From Opitutia bacterium (lineage in GTDB: Bacteria > Verrucomicrobiota > Verrucomicrobiia > Opitutales > Seribacteraceae), in assembly GCA_018695085.1 (NCBI GenBank), contig JABHOU010000181.1, positions 1 to 17,088 on the forward strand: a DNA stretch of 17,088 nucleotides, read 5' to 3'. A model generated the notes under the pieces. That model made no database searches, was not told the DNA's origin, and saw nothing but the letters and a program-made list of their open reading frames with translations. The translations under genes were made by a program, and so were the position numbers. This document shows positions 1-7,883 of the stretch, one piece after another. The first letter of the stretch is position 1, and each line of letters opens with the position of its first letter.

Positions 1-16
1 CGCTTTTGTCAAAGCG
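1..16. repeat. short perfect inverted repeat upstream of first sulfatase
   Basis: CGCTTT and AAAGCG form 6-base arms around a 4-base loop (TGTC). The repeat sits 49 bases before the sulfatase start. A pyrimidine-rich stretch follows at about 29-52, but it does not directly abut the stem, so a classical intrinsic terminator of an unseen upstream gene is only one option; an operator is the other. The window begins at base 1, so the element may extend further left. Confidence 0.25.
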
Positions 17-64
17 AAATGAAGGTTCCGTTTTTTCTTTCTTCTATCCTCTAATTGCCGACTT

Positions 65-1633
65 ATGAAGAATCTGCTATTTTTTGCCATCCTTGTCATC
101 TTTCCTTTCTTCTATGCGCTTGGTGCGAGTACACCCAACATTGTCCTGATCTTGGCCGACGATATGGGCCCTGGTGAGCCCAGTCACGCAGGGGGAATTA
201 TACCCACCCCCACTTTGGACCGTATGGCCAAGGAAGGTATGCGATTCACCGATGCCCATACCACATCTGCGGTTTGCACCCCGACGCGCTACGGTATCCT
301 TACCGGTCGTTACAATTGGCGCAGCAGGCTAAAGAGAGGGGTGCTGTTCAATGCCACCGACAAGGCCTTGATGGATCCCGAGCGTCTCAATCTCCCCAAC
401 TTTCTCCAAAAGGCTGGCTACCACACCGGTTGCGTGGGAAAGTGGCATCTCGGAGCCGACTTCGAGCGGGTCCCGAAAAACGCGAAACCCGACAAGAGCA
501 AGCGAGGCGCCTCTTGGCAGGTTGACTATTCAAAGCCTTTTAAGAACGGCCCCGTGGACATTGGTTTCGACGAAGCCTTCTTCATTCTGTCTTCACTCGA
601 CATGGCGCCTTACCTATACCTTCGGAACAACAAAGCGATTTCCTTGCCTTCGGTGAACAAGGGGTTTCCGCACAACGAGTACAACAAGTACCAGCGCATC
701 GGAGCCGCCGCGGCTGACTTCGAGGCCAGCGACTGCTTGGCCGACTGGGCATCCGAGTCGCGGGACTACGTCAAGCGCCGAGCCAAAGACAAAAAGAAGA
801 TGCCGTTCTTTCTCTACCTGCCTCTGACCTCCCCGCACACCCCGATCACTCCTGGGGCAAAGTTTAAGGGCAAGTATCCTCAGTACAGTTGGTACGCCGA
901 TTTCATGGCGGAGACCGACTGGGTTGTCGGCCAGGTGCTGAAGCAACTCAAGGAGTCGGGACTCGACGACGAGACCATGGTGATCTTTACCTCCGACAAC
1001 GGCTTCGCCCCTTACGTCAAGATTCCCAAGATGATCGATGCGGGGTATCGACCCTCCGGTTCCTTTCGCGGGGCCAAGGCGACCATCTACGAAGGGGGCC
1101 ATCGCGTACCCTTCTTGGTGCGTTGGCCGGGCAAAGTGAAGGCCGGTTCCGTCAACTCAACGACGATTTGCACCACCGATTTCTTCGCTACCTTCGCCGA
1201 CTTGCTGGGCAAGGAAAAAGAGATTCCCGACAACGCGGCGGAGGACTCGTTCTCTTTTTTGTCTTGCCTGAATGGAGCTCAGGAACCGATTCGACCCTTC
1301 ACCATTCATCATTCCATCTCTGGGGTTTTCGCAATCCGCAAGGGCGACTGGAAGTTGATTCTGAACAAAGGGGCCGGGGGAGGGTGGGCTGGATCTTGGG
1401 AAACCACGAAGACCACTGCCAAGTTCGTTCAATTGTACGACATGAAGGTAGACCCCGGAGAAACCAAGAATTTGGAGGAAGCTCACCCTGAGATCGTGAA
1501 AGAATTAGTCGATGATCTCGCCAGGGCCTTTCACGATGGGCGTACCTCGCAGGGAAAAACGCAAAGCAACGATGGGTGGCCCTTTCGCGATAATGGGATT
1601 CTTGCAAAGTTCCCCCAACTTAAGGAGAAGTGA
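65..1633 (+). CDS. secreted S1-family sulfatase
   Basis: The 522-residue product should hydrolyse a sulfate ester in the periplasm or outside the cell. Residues 1-20 form a signal peptide (Lys-Asn start, long hydrophobic run, cleavage near AlaLeuGlyAla). Family landmarks are in order: metal-binding Asp-Asp at 32-33, the formylglycine motif CTPTR at 71-75 (Cys71 would be oxidised to formylglycine), GKWHLG with Lys126 and His128, SPHTP with His258, SDNG with Asp311-Asn312, and Lys338 in RGAK. Length is normal for the family. It is the first gene of an operon: its TGA overlaps the GTG start of the next gene by four bases. No clear Shine-Dalgarno sequence precedes the ATG, which is chosen because the signal peptide starts there. 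The substrate cannot be read from sequence; a sulfated carbohydrate is inferred from the neighbours. No maturation enzyme for formylglycine is in the window. Confidence 0.95.
   Translation: MKNLLFFAILVIFPFFYALGASTPNIVLILADDMGPGEPSHAGGIIPTPTLDRMAKEGMRFTDAHTTSAVCTPTRYGILTGRYNWRSRLKRGVLFNATDKALMDPERLNLPNFLQKAGYHTGCVGKWHLGADFERVPKNAKPDKSKRGASWQVDYSKPFKNGPVDIGFDEAFFILSSLDMAPYLYLRNNKAISLPSVNKGFPHNEYNKYQRIGAAAADFEASDCLADWASESRDYVKRRAKDKKKMPFFLYLPLTSPHTPITPGAKFKGKYPQYSWYADFMAETDWVVGQVLKQLKESGLDDETMVIFTSDNGFAPYVKIPKMIDAGYRPSGSFRGAKATIYEGGHRVPFLVRWPGKVKAGSVNSTTICTTDFFATFADLLGKEKEIPDNAAEDSFSFLSCLNGAQEPIRPFTIHHSISGVFAIRKGDWKLILNKGAGGGWAGSWETTKTTAKFVQLYDMKVDPGETKNLEEAHPEIVKELVDDLARAFHDGRTSQGKTQSNDGWPFRDNGILAKFPQLKEK
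1622..1627 (+). promoter_or_regulatory. ribosome binding site for the GTG-started cytochrome gene
   Basis: AAGGAG lies inside the last codons of the upstream sulfatase, two bases before the GTG at 1630. The spacing is shorter than usual, but the GTG shares bases with the sulfatase TGA (GTGA), an arrangement typical of translational coupling. It supports GTG as the start, since the next Met codons would lose the signal peptide and the first heme motif. Confidence 0.45.
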
Positions 1634-3546
1634 GGTCTATCTTTTGCATATTCTTTTTCCCCGCTTTCTTGCTTGGGGGAGTTTTCGAGGACCAAGTCGT
1701 CCCCATTCTTGAGAGATCCTGCCTGAAGTGTCATGGAGGGGATAAGACCAAGGGGAAAGTAGACTTTTCGGAGATTCTCACTGAAGTTGATGCAGGGGAT
1801 CATCTTGACCTCTGGGAGACGGTCCTCGAAGTTGTTGAACTGGGAGAGATGCCACCCGAGGATGAAAAACTTCTCTCTTCCGAAGAAAAGAAGAAAATTC
1901 GTGGCTGGCACGAGGAATTCATCAAGCTGCCGGTCGAGATTGCGATACCTGTATTTCGTCCCCGCAGGCTGTCTGCAAACGAATACAAAAATACGCTTCG
2001 TTCTCTTTTCGGATTTGACCTAGAGGTTGGCATTGCGAGGGCCGAGCAAACGGAATCCGGCGAGAAATCATTGGTGCTGAAAATTCTACCACCTGATCCC
2101 CCTGGGAAAAGTGGTTACTTCAATGACACTTACTCTACACCTTTGTCTTCTTCGCTGCTAGAGAACTACACTTACTTGGCAGGGGTTTCCCTGGATCGTC
2201 TCTTTTCAAAGAAGGGGAAGGAGTCCTTGTCTCGGATGATCGGGCAAAACGGGGACTGGGATGGAAAGATCACTCCTTCGCTGGCTGAGGAAATCGTTCG
2301 CTCCTTTCTGCCCCGGATTCTCCGGCGGACTGTTCCCGACGAAAGAATCAAAGCGGTTCTCGACCCGCTCAAGGGCAAGCAGGGCAAAGAGCTGGTCTCG
2401 GTCCTCATGTTCGAACTCAAGACGTTTTTGATCTCCCCGGAATTTCTCTACCGTGGATTTCTTGCCAAGCCCTCCGGAAAAAAAGGCAGGCAGGCAGTCG
2501 ATCCTTTCGAGCTGGCCGAGCGCTTATCCTATTTTCTGTGGGAGGACATGCCGGACGACGAACTGTTCCAGTCAGCCCGAAATGGAGATTTGCAGGATAA
2601 AGCGGAAGTTGGCCGTCAAGTCGCAAGGATGCTTGCCGAACCCCGCGCCCGCAACCTTTCGGAGAGCTTTGGCGTTCAGTTGCTTGGCTTGTCATCCATT
2701 GACGATCAAATCAAGAACAACCCCATTCATTTGCATGCCATGCGTACCCAACCCCGCGATTTTCTCCATTACCTTTTTACTGAAGATCGACCGGTTATGG
2801 AACTTCTCGATTCCAATGTCACCTTCGTGAACCAGAGTACATCTGGTTTTTACGGAAATGACCGAAGACGCCTTGCCCCTTTTCATAAACCCAGGGGAAT
2901 CGAGAGACAGCGCACTATGAATCAGCGTCTCGAAATCAAAGACGCTGAAGGGCGAGGTGGCATCCTTACCATGCCCAGCATTCTGAGCATGAACCATGGC
3001 CCAATCCTAAGAGGTACGTGGATGCTTCGTACTATTCTTGGGGTGAGACTTGGAGAACCGCCCGGGGACGTTCCTGCCATCAAGCCACCTCCTAGAGGTA
3101 AGAAAATGACTTTTCGCGAGAGGTTCGAGGCTCATCGTGAAAACGTGACTTGCGCGAGGTGTCATGAGAAGATCGATCCACTCGGTTTTGCTTTGGATGG
3201 TTACGATAAGAACGGCAGGTATCTCTTGGCATCTTACCACAAACGGGGAAACCAGCCCTCCATCGATACCTCGGGAAAATTGCCAAGCGGTGAGGAATTT
3301 AAGGATTTTGAAGGTCTCAAGCACATCCTAATAACAAAAAAGAGGGATCAGGTGATTCGCAACCTAACTTCCCAACTTCTTTCTTATGCCCTCTGTCGGA
3401 AACTCGGAAGGGGGGATCAATCTGTTGTCGAGGCAATCTCGCGTAAGGCAACCCTTGGCAATTTGACTTGGAAGGATCTGCTGATCGAGGTTGCAAACAG
3501 CGTCCCTTTTCGTGAAACTTTATTTAGTCAATCTGAAGCTAAATGA
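1630..3546 (+). CDS. DUF1592/DUF1588-family secreted protein with two c-type heme motifs
   Basis: This 638-residue protein is a member of the planctomycete/verrucomicrobial cytochrome family usually annotated DUF1587-DUF1592-DUF1588-DUF1585. A GTG start gives a signal peptide (residues 1-18). The N-terminal PSCyt1-like domain holds CLKCH at 31-35 and a possible distal heme ligand Met in LGEMPPE near residue 74. DUF1587 follows (RRLSANEYKNTLRSLFG, about 112-128), then DUF1595/DUF1592 (FLISPEFLYR about 266-275; ERLSYFLW about 297-304). DUF1588 has a second heme motif, CARCH, at 508-512, followed by DPLGFALDGYD. A C-terminal DUF1585 helical region ends the protein. The substrate is unknown; electron transfer in the periplasm is inferred from the heme motifs. 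The gene overlaps its neighbours by four bases on both sides and is followed by its usual partner, DUF1552. Domain names come from family knowledge; boundaries are approximate. Confidence 0.9.
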   Translation: MRSIFCIFFFPAFLLGGVFEDQVVPILERSCLKCHGGDKTKGKVDFSEILTEVDAGDHLDLWETVLEVVELGEMPPEDEKLLSSEEKKKIRGWHEEFIKLPVEIAIPVFRPRRLSANEYKNTLRSLFGFDLEVGIARAEQTESGEKSLVLKILPPDPPGKSGYFNDTYSTPLSSSLLENYTYLAGVSLDRLFSKKGKESLSRMIGQNGDWDGKITPSLAEEIVRSFLPRILRRTVPDERIKAVLDPLKGKQGKELVSVLMFELKTFLISPEFLYRGFLAKPSGKKGRQAVDPFELAERLSYFLWEDMPDDELFQSARNGDLQDKAEVGRQVARMLAEPRARNLSESFGVQLLGLSSIDDQIKNNPIHLHAMRTQPRDFLHYLFTEDRPVMELLDSNVTFVNQSTSGFYGNDRRRLAPFHKPRGIERQRTMNQRLEIKDAEGRGGILTMPSILSMNHGPILRGTWMLRTILGVRLGEPPGDVPAIKPPPRGKKMTFRERFEAHRENVTCARCHEKIDPLGFALDGYDKNGRYLLASYHKRGNQPSIDTSGKLPSGEEFKDFEGLKHILITKKRDQVIRNLTSQLLSYALCRKLGRGDQSVVEAISRKATLGNLTWKDLLIEVANSVPFRETLFSQSEAK

Positions 3547-5147
3547 GCCGGAATTGGAAAATTGAGCGCAGGACCTTTCTCAGAGGAGCAGGGGCTCTTC
3601 TTCCTTTGCCATTCCTGAACCTGATGGAAGCCAATGCCCGCTCGGGCGACCTGTATGTGTCGGACCCGCCCTTGCGGTTCATGACTCTTTTCAAGCCCAA
3701 TGGCGTGCATCCGCCCTCTTGGAACGTAAACGGCGGGAAGGAAAACGATTTCCGGATGTCTCCCTTGATGCAACCCTTTGCCAAGCACAAGGACGATCTT
3801 CTCATTTTGGACAACATGGGAGATTTCGGATTTTCCTCCCACAGCAACTCCACCCGGCGCTTTCTTTGCGGACACCATCAAAATTCCCGCTCCGCTTCGG
3901 TTGATCAACTGATTGCCGATCAAATTCAAGGCGACGCACCTCACCGCTCGCTCGAACTGACCACCGAGGGTCTGTTCGTTAACCAGATCGGATGCAGTTA
4001 CATTTCCTATGACAAGAAGGGCGGTATGATGCCCCGGGATAGCGACCCACAGCTCATCTTCGACAAACTGTTCAGGAACCCCTTGAGCGACCCTGGCAAA
4101 CGAGCTGAGATGGCCAGTCTGCTCGACCGGGTTTCCTCGGATGCCAAGGCTTTGCAAAGAAAGACCGGAGTCGAAGACGGCGATACCTTGGACGAATATT
4201 TCACCGCTTTACGCGAAACCGAGCTGAAACTCGAAAAGATGGGCCCGCTTGATCAAGGGCTCGAGTCCTCCAAGTTCGCTCGCTTGGCTCGACCGCTTGC
4301 TCCTTCCAATATGGACGAACAGGTTAACGCGATGCTCGACGTCATCTCTATGGCCCTTTGGACAGACTCCACCCGCTGCATTTCCTATATGCTCGGGAAC
4401 AGTAATAGCCGGATGATTTTCGATTTTCTGGGCATCAAGAAGCAACACCATTACCTTTCTCACTTCTTCCGCAACTTCAGTAGAGAAAATATCGACTCTC
4501 TTCTAAAGATAAGTCTTTGGCACATGGAGAAATTCGATTATCTGCTCAACAAGCTAAAGTCCTACAAAGACCATAACGGGCGGCTTCTTGACCATTGCGT
4601 GGTCTTGTACGGATCCGGGATGGGGCATAGTGATAATCATACAGCCCAGCGTATTCCGGTCGTGCTTGCCGGCCAAGGCGGAGGGAAGCTCAAGACGGGG
4701 CGTTACCTCAGGTACTCGAAGAATCAGGAACTAGGCAGGTTGCACTTGTCCCTGCTTGATCTTTTCGGGGTTAAGCAGGAATCCTTTGCCAATGCCAAGC
4801 AACCCTTGCCCGGATTGGGCGGAGGGAAGTTCGACGAATTCGTTGAGCGACCCTATGAAAGCTGGGTCAAGGTCGATTCAGGTGTTATGACCGTACAGGG
4901 CAGGCTCCGCATGTCCGATAATTTGGACGAGGCTAAAGTCTTTTATATCGACGTCGAGGGTCGGAATTCCGTCCGCATGGAAATTGGTTTTGGTGACTTT
5001 CATTCGCGCAACGTCGCCTATCATGTGGGTACGCCCATCAAGCTGACCGGGAAAACCGTGGAAAAGGACGGACTTACGATCCTCAACAAGATCACGGGTC
5101 TTGAGTCCCTCTTTGGAAATAGCACGCCCGGCAAAGCGGGTGGCTGA
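3543..5147 (+). CDS. DUF1552-family Tat-exported protein with extra C-terminal domain
   Basis: The 534-residue product begins with a twin-arginine signal (RRTFLRG at 9-15 followed by a hydrophobic stretch to about residue 28), so it is probably exported folded, perhaps with a bound metal. The body matches DUF1552, a relative of DUF1501 with an alkaline-phosphatase/sulfatase-like fold. A conserved block GSGMGHSDNH at 357-366 (His362, Asp364, His366) is a likely metal or catalytic site, followed by a glycine-rich stretch and a GRYLRY segment. The usual C-terminal LPGL-type ending is at 422-425, but about 109 further residues follow (426-534), rich in beta-type sequence, which most family members lack as far as I know. 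ATGA overlap with the preceding cytochrome gene implies coupled translation and supports an enzyme/electron-carrier pair. No biochemical activity is established for the family, and I do not assign one. Confidence 0.9.
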   Translation: MSRNWKIERRTFLRGAGALLPLPFLNLMEANARSGDLYVSDPPLRFMTLFKPNGVHPPSWNVNGGKENDFRMSPLMQPFAKHKDDLLILDNMGDFGFSSHSNSTRRFLCGHHQNSRSASVDQLIADQIQGDAPHRSLELTTEGLFVNQIGCSYISYDKKGGMMPRDSDPQLIFDKLFRNPLSDPGKRAEMASLLDRVSSDAKALQRKTGVEDGDTLDEYFTALRETELKLEKMGPLDQGLESSKFARLARPLAPSNMDEQVNAMLDVISMALWTDSTRCISYMLGNSNSRMIFDFLGIKKQHHYLSHFFRNFSRENIDSLLKISLWHMEKFDYLLNKLKSYKDHNGRLLDHCVVLYGSGMGHSDNHTAQRIPVVLAGQGGGKLKTGRYLRYSKNQELGRLHLSLLDLFGVKQESFANAKQPLPGLGGGKFDEFVERPYESWVKVDSGVMTVQGRLRMSDNLDEAKVFYIDVEGRNSVRMEIGFGDFHSRNVAYHVGTPIKLTGKTVEKDGLTILNKITGLESLFGNSTPGKAGG

Positions 5148-5155
5148 TTTTATTT
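5125..5155 (+). terminator. possible weak intrinsic terminator at convergent gene ends
   Basis: A hairpin can form between CGCCCG (5125-5130) and CGGGTG (5137-5142), with one G-T pair and a six-base loop, followed by a T-rich stretch (ATTTTATTT) from about 5147. It overlaps the end of the DUF1552 gene and the end of the opposing sulfatase gene. The stem is short and the T run is interrupted, so support is modest. Confidence 0.25.
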
Positions 5156-6655
5156 GTCTTCTGCGCCGGAAAGCATCCCGTCACCCAGTTCCATTCTTTT
5201 CTTCCGCAAAGTAGCGAGTAGTCTTTGCTTCACCTTTTCAAGCTTCGGGTCCTTGATCAGGTCCTTGGTCTCGTGGGGATCCTCTTTGAGGTCGAACAAC
5301 TGGTTGCGTCCGATCTTCGGATAGTGTACGAGCTTGTACCGATCGGTACGGACGAGACGCTGGGTCTCGATGTAGGCATTGAAGATCACCTCTTCCCCTC
5401 CTTTGCCCTCTCCCTTGACCAAAGGCAGGATGCTTGGGTAGTCGACGCTCTCGGGTACTTTCAATCCGGCCAGTTCGCAGGTCGTTGGGTACACGCTTTG
5501 CATGTAAATCTTTTTATCCACGGTTTTGCCCTTTGCGATTCCCGGACCCGAGATCATGAAAGGCATGCGGATGCTGTGCTCATAGGGGTTTTGTTTGCCC
5601 ATCAAGCCGTGTTGCCCGACCGACAACCCATGGTCGGCCGTGAAGATTACGTAGGTGTTGTCCTCTTGACCACTTTTCTTCAGGGCCTTGAGGATGCGTC
5701 CGATCTCCTCGTCCATGTGGGTAATGATTGCGTAATATTCCGCACGATGAACCTGAACGACCTCTCTGGTCCGGGGGAAAGGAGCGAGAACTTCGTCGCG
5801 TATCTTGATCGCCCCGTTGTCAAAGGGATGTTCGGGCAGGTAGTTTTCGGGAATGGCAATCTTCTTTGAGGGATACATGTCGACGAACTTCTTGGGGGCT
5901 TGCCTCGGGTCGTGAGGCGCGTTGAAGGCGACGTACATGAAGAAGGGCTTGTCCGAACGCTTTTTCTTGCTCAGGAACTCGACCGCATTGTCTGCAAAGA
6001 GTTCCGAACTGTGCTTGTGCGCGGTGTATTCGTTTCCGACCTGGTTGAAACCGTCCTTTTTCACGATATCCCGGACGAAAGGAGCCCAATGACCGGTGAA
6101 CTTTCGATCCCATGGTTTCCAATGGTTGTTTTGCGGGGTGGGCCGGTTGTAGCCTGGTTTTTTCGAGCCGCTCGGATCAAGGGTCTCGTACATCCCCTTG
6201 GCGATTCCCTTGGCTTGGCTGAATCCCTTGAGCACCGAGTGGTGGTTGTTGTGCCACTTACCCGTGAGGAAGGTGAGGTAACCTGCGTCGCGGAACACTT
6301 CCGGCCACAGCTTTACCTCGGTTGATCCTTCAACTGCAATAGCCCCGCGTGAGTTGGCCCACTTGTCTAGGTAGGGCTTGTTCTTGGGAGCACGAAACAC
6401 GCTTTGACCGGTTATCAGCATGGTACGACTGGCCACGCAAACCGCACCTGACCAGGAACCCTGGTTGAAGCAATGGCTGAAAAGGACGCCCTGCTTGGCC
6501 AGGCGATCGAGGTTAGGAGTCTTGATCTCCGGGTTGTTTACTCCCCCGATGGAACGAGGTGCCTGATCGTCAGCTATGATAAACAGGACATTAGGTTTTT
6601 GAGCCGCTACGGTCAAAGGGGCCAAGATGAGAAGGACTCTGAATAATTTTTTCAT
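5150..6655 (-). CDS. secreted S1-family sulfatase with CVASR active-site motif
   Basis: The 501-residue product carries a signal peptide (residues 1-18, ending AlaAla-Gln) and the S1 sulfatase landmarks: Asp29-Asp30, CVASR at 73-77, GKWHNNH, APHDPRQAP, and TADHGLSVGQHG followed by GKQNPYEHS. The active-site motif has Ala in place of the common Pro (C-x-A-S-R), a variant known among formylglycine substrates. The short, His-rich GKWHNNHH and the TADHGL/GKQN blocks place it in a different S1 subfamily from the sulfatases at 65 and 9600, so a different sulfated substrate or linkage is likely. It is the last gene of a three-gene leftward operon. A ribosome-binding-like AAAGG lies five bases before the ATG (6661-6665 on the complement), and 25 bases separate it from the upstream serine hydrolase. 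Its stop is two bases from that of the opposing DUF1552 gene. Confidence 0.95.
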   Translation of the reverse strand: MKKLFRVLLILAPLTVAAQKPNVLFIIADDQAPRSIGGVNNPEIKTPNLDRLAKQGVLFSHCFNQGSWSGAVCVASRTMLITGQSVFRAPKNKPYLDKWANSRGAIAVEGSTEVKLWPEVFRDAGYLTFLTGKWHNNHHSVLKGFSQAKGIAKGMYETLDPSGSKKPGYNRPTPQNNHWKPWDRKFTGHWAPFVRDIVKKDGFNQVGNEYTAHKHSSELFADNAVEFLSKKKRSDKPFFMYVAFNAPHDPRQAPKKFVDMYPSKKIAIPENYLPEHPFDNGAIKIRDEVLAPFPRTREVVQVHRAEYYAIITHMDEEIGRILKALKKSGQEDNTYVIFTADHGLSVGQHGLMGKQNPYEHSIRMPFMISGPGIAKGKTVDKKIYMQSVYPTTCELAGLKVPESVDYPSILPLVKGEGKGGEEVIFNAYIETQRLVRTDRYKLVHYPKIGRNQLFDLKEDPHETKDLIKDPKLEKVKQRLLATLRKKRMELGDGMLSGAEDK

Positions 6656-6680
6656 GCAAACCTTTTTACAAGCCGAGTGA

Positions 6681-7835
6681 TTATTTTCGGAAAAGAGGAA
6701 TTAGGTGATCGAGCACGGCCTCCAAGGGCGCCCCGATTTTACCTTTGTTGTGGGAGGTCGCGATCATGACTAGATTGAGCTTAGGAAAGATGGACATGTA
6801 TTGTCCCCCCGCTCCGATACCGCTGATGAAGTTCACCTTGTTGTCCGTGGATCTTTTCTTTCGGTTGTGGAAGTAGTAAAAATAACCTTCCCCTTTGCGA
6901 GTGTTCATGACCTCCTCGACGTATTCGGCCGAGAGCAATTGTTCCCCATTGTATTTACCTCCTTGGGCGATGGCGGTTCCAATCTTTAGAAGTGATCTCG
7001 AAGTGAAGCTGCTCCCAGCTCCGCACTTAGGGATTCCACAACCTTGGTTATCCCAGCAATAGATTGCTCCGAACTTTTTCGCCACTTCCTTGGCGAAGAA
7101 TTCCTGGGCGGAGCCCTTGGCCTTCAAGTCGATGATCATCATGATCAAGGAAGGATCCGTTCCGGTGTATTTGTAGGTCTTGGCACCAGGTTTGATCGGA
7201 ACCGTGTTCTCGAACAACTTTTGGAAGTGTTTTTGCCGATGGTACTTGTCGCCGAGGGAAAAGGCATAGGTTTTGGTGGGGAATCGAAGACCTGATTTCA
7301 TGAAGAGGGCATTACGCAAGGTGATCGTCTCCACCCCCGGTTTTATCTTGGCGCGGTCAATCCCAGGCAGGAAGTTGATCACCGGGTTGTCCAAGTCCTT
7401 CATGCTCAGTAGCCCCAACTGGATGGCCCGGGCCAAGGTGATGGAGGTCATTGTCTTGGTTACCGACATGGCATAGTGTGGTCCATCCACGCGCCCACGC
7501 CGGTTATACATTTCGAAGATCAGTTTCCCGTCCTTCCAGAGCAGGAGGCTATCCAAGTTGGCGAACTTACCCGCTTGGTCGTTCTTCACCAAGTCTTGGA
7601 TCGCCTCTTTGGCTCCATGAGCATCCAGGCGACCCACCTCCAGGCCGTCCCCGATGTCCTCGGGTGCTGCGCTGACGTAGGGTTGAGGCAGATGGGGAAG
7701 CTTTTTCTGTTCCTGGAAAGTTTGCTTCGTCGGATCAACCCCCTTGGCAAGTCGAGGTAAGTCGTTAGCGGCAAGCGAGTCGATCCAAAGCAGGGCAACC
7801 AGCAACAGGACGCCGAGGACACTCCGTTTGTTCAC
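6681..7835 (-). CDS. secreted beta-lactamase-fold serine hydrolase (class C / esterase type)
   Basis: The 384-residue product has a signal peptide (residues 1-22) and the beta-lactamase/DD-peptidase fold seen in family VIII esterases and 6-aminohexanoate-dimer-hydrolase-like proteins. The nucleophile motif S-x-x-K is SVTK at 124-127, within HYAMSVTKTMTS. The second motif is Tyr223-Thr-Gly, where class C beta-lactamases have Tyr-Ser-Asn. The third is GAGGQ at 341-345 in place of Lys-Thr-Gly, as is usual for the esterase branch. The start is GTG; no in-frame ATG lies nearby upstream, and the signal peptide begins directly after it. It lies between an acetylesterase-type enzyme (48 bases upstream) and a sulfatase (25 bases downstream) in the same operon, so removal of an ester or amide decoration is a better guess than antibiotic resistance. 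The substrate is not readable. Confidence 0.88.
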   Translation of the reverse strand: MNKRSVLGVLLLVALLWIDSLAANDLPRLAKGVDPTKQTFQEQKKLPHLPQPYVSAAPEDIGDGLEVGRLDAHGAKEAIQDLVKNDQAGKFANLDSLLLWKDGKLIFEMYNRRGRVDGPHYAMSVTKTMTSITLARAIQLGLLSMKDLDNPVINFLPGIDRAKIKPGVETITLRNALFMKSGLRFPTKTYAFSLGDKYHRQKHFQKLFENTVPIKPGAKTYKYTGTDPSLIMMIIDLKAKGSAQEFFAKEVAKKFGAIYCWDNQGCGIPKCGAGSSFTSRSLLKIGTAIAQGGKYNGEQLLSAEYVEEVMNTRKGEGYFYYFHNRKKRSTDNKVNFISGIGAGGQYMSIFPKLNLVMIATSHNKGKIGAPLEAVLDHLIPLFRK

Positions 7836-7883
7836 GGTAAGAATATGACCATCTCCAAACGGAGAAATCCTTTGGTGGCAGAA

